Source of the DNA: Alphaproteobacteria bacterium
Lineage (GTDB): Bacteria; Pseudomonadota; Alphaproteobacteria; UBA8366
Direction of reading: 5' to 3'
DNA: 5,945 nt
NCBI GenBank assembly: GCA_018665505.1
Contig: JABJCS010000200.1
Location: 1 to 5,945 of the forward strand
In this document: positions 4,859-5,945 of the stretch, in pieces
Layout of the letters: each line of letters starts with the position of its first letter
Position numbering within the stretch: the stretch's first letter is position 1
Position numbers and translations under genes: made by a program
The notes under the pieces: model-generated
Database searches by the model: none
What the model was told of the DNA's origin: nothing
What the model saw: the letters and a program-made list of their open reading frames with translations, nothing else

Positions 4859-5945
4859 TTAGTTCGTCACGTACCCGTCTTCGAGATCGCTTTCGTTTGC
4901 CGCTTGATCGCGTTCAGCTTCATCACCGTAACCGCCGGAGCCCGGCGCTTCCAATATTACCTGTCCGCCTGCTGGCACATCGAAAGCGCCCTTGCTGGGT
5001 AGGCTTTGTTCCGTGCCGTTGGGTAATCTCAAGGTTGCCTTACCCAAACTACCGGAGCCTCCGCCGGAAACGCCAAAGGGCGGTGATTTCGTCCGCTCCA
5101 TACAAACGGTCGCCCGTGCGGTTTTCTCCAACACCGTCCAGGCTCGGCGTGTACCGAGGCCGCCTCTGTATTTCCCCTGGCCGCCGCTATCCGGGATCAA
5201 TTCGTAGCAATCGACGCGCAGTGGAAAGCTCATTTCCAATGCTTCGATGGGCGTGTTCATGGTATTGGCGATACCCGATGATAGCGCGTTGATACCGTCT
5301 TTGTTCGGTCGCGCGCCGAAACCGCCCTTTACGGATTCATAACTCACGTAACGGCCACCGGTTCGGTAGTCGACACCGCCGAATGTCATGATCGCGGAGG
5401 TGCCTTGGCTACAGGCCATCACCCGGTCCGGCATGATTTCGGCAAGTGCCCCGAAAGTCATATCGGCGACCCGGTGTGACATCTCGTGGTTGGCATAGAC
5501 GACCGGGGAGGGGAAGGCGGCGTTGACGACGGTGCCTTCGGGCGCGGACACGGTGATCGGTCGCCACGCACCGGAGTTGGCGGGAATTAATCCGTCCGGG
5601 TCGACGATCATCTTGAGGGAGCAGTAAACACCGGAGGCGGTAACGGAGAGCGGTGCATTCATCGGTCCCGAGACAGCGGGATCGGTGCCGTCGAAATCGA
5701 CCTCAATCGTGTCGCCGTGCTTCGCGATTTTCATGCGGATGGTAAAGGTCGCGTCTTCGTCTTCGCCCTGCTCGATAATGCCGTCGCCATCGCAAAAATC
5801 CTCGAAACTGCCTTCACCGTCCGGCAGTTTCTCGAGAAGTGTGCGCATCATGCGTTCGGAATAATCCAGCACTTCCTGCATGATATCGGTGAGACGTTCT
5901 GGGCCGTACTTTTCGGCCAGATCATAGAGCCTTTGGCTCGCGCGG
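4859..5945 (-). CDS. Hydantoinase B/oxoprolinase (HyuB) family protein, C-terminal part
   Basis: The frame is open from the right edge to TAA at 4859-4861, giving 361 residues; the N-terminal part, probably 150-200 residues, lies outside the window. The in-frame ATG at 5881 is internal, because the upstream codons continue the conserved sequence RLYDLAEKYGPERLTDIMQE. HyuB proteins pair with HyuA in ATP-dependent opening of cyclic amides such as N-methylhydantoin or 5-oxoproline; acetone carboxylase subunits are relatives. Family marks include GEGSFEDFCDGDG, VDFDGTDPAVSGPMNAPL, NHEMSHRVADM, GTSAIMTFGG, YESVKGGFGARPNKDG, the PDSGGQGKYRGGLGTRR stretch and the closing APGSGGYGDEAERD. The final LEDGYVT resembles the usual RDGYVS-type end, so the C-terminus is complete. 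A hyuA-type gene would be expected immediately upstream, beyond 5945, but this is inference. Substrate cannot be told from this fragment. It is probably the first visible gene of the - strand operon. Confidence 0.93.
   Translation of the reverse strand, partial: RASQRLYDLAEKYGPERLTDIMQEVLDYSERMMRTLLEKLPDGEGSFEDFCDGDGIIEQGEDEDATFTIRMKIAKHGDTIEVDFDGTDPAVSGPMNAPLSVTASGVYCSLKMIVDPDGLIPANSGAWRPITVSAPEGTVVNAAFPSPVVYANHEMSHRVADMTFGALAEIMPDRVMACSQGTSAIMTFGGVDYRTGGRYVSYESVKGGFGARPNKDGINALSSGIANTMNTPIEALEMSFPLRVDCYELIPDSGGQGKYRGGLGTRRAWTVLEKTARATVCMERTKSPPFGVSGGGSGSLGKATLRLPNGTEQSLPSKGAFDVPAGGQVILEAPGSGGYGDEAERDQAANESDLEDGYVTN

Noticed and set aside
4813..5292. + strand open frame of 159 codons
   Set aside because: It is antisense to the strongly conserved HyuB-type gene, and its arginine- and serine-rich translation is typical of a shadow frame.

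Overview
The window looks like chromosomal DNA of a proteobacterium, most likely an alphaproteobacterium. This is inferred from the moderately high GC, the MnmA-type C-terminus at the left edge, the style of the HyuB and TPP-enzyme sequences, and a REP-like GTCATCCCGG...CCGGGACCCA element. No rRNA, tRNA, CRISPR array, transposase or phage gene is visible.

Layout. On the + strand, the last 48 codons of mnmA (tRNA 2-thiouridylase) enter from the left edge. After 31 bases comes a complete TauD/TfdA-type Fe(II)/2-oxoglutarate dioxygenase (181-1029). Everything else lies on the - strand and converges on the dioxygenase with only 7 bases between the stop codons. In transcription order (right to left) there are five genes: a HyuB-type hydantoinase/oxoprolinase subunit cut by the right edge (4859-5945); a ThDP-dependent acetolactate-synthase-like enzyme (3115-4761); a small unrecognised gene that appears frameshifted (2886-3085); a membrane fatty acid hydroxylase/sterol desaturase split by a one-base frameshift (1855-2810); and a creatininase-family protein with a signal peptide (1037-1858) whose start overlaps the desaturase stop as ATGA.

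How the genes may work together. Co-orientation, short gaps, good ribosome binding sites and the 4-base overlap suggest one operon or two adjoining units. An internal promoter/operator candidate lies just before the desaturase. The set combines ATP-dependent cyclic-amide hydrolysis (HyuB family), a 2-keto acid carboligase or decarboxylase, a di-iron membrane oxygenase and a probably exported creatininase-fold protein. It looks catabolic or lipid-modifying, but no pathway can be fixed from sequence alone.

Points needing most attention. First, the desaturase is interrupted exactly at T TTC CCG, an in-frame X-XXY-YYZ heptamer; a -1 shift, or one missing G, restores a full 318-residue protein with all its histidine boxes. 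Second, the small upstream gene shows the same direction of frame change. Third, most of the usual metal-ligand positions of the creatininase-like protein are substituted. Two one-base deficits in adjacent genes may mean real decay or simply indel errors in the sequence.
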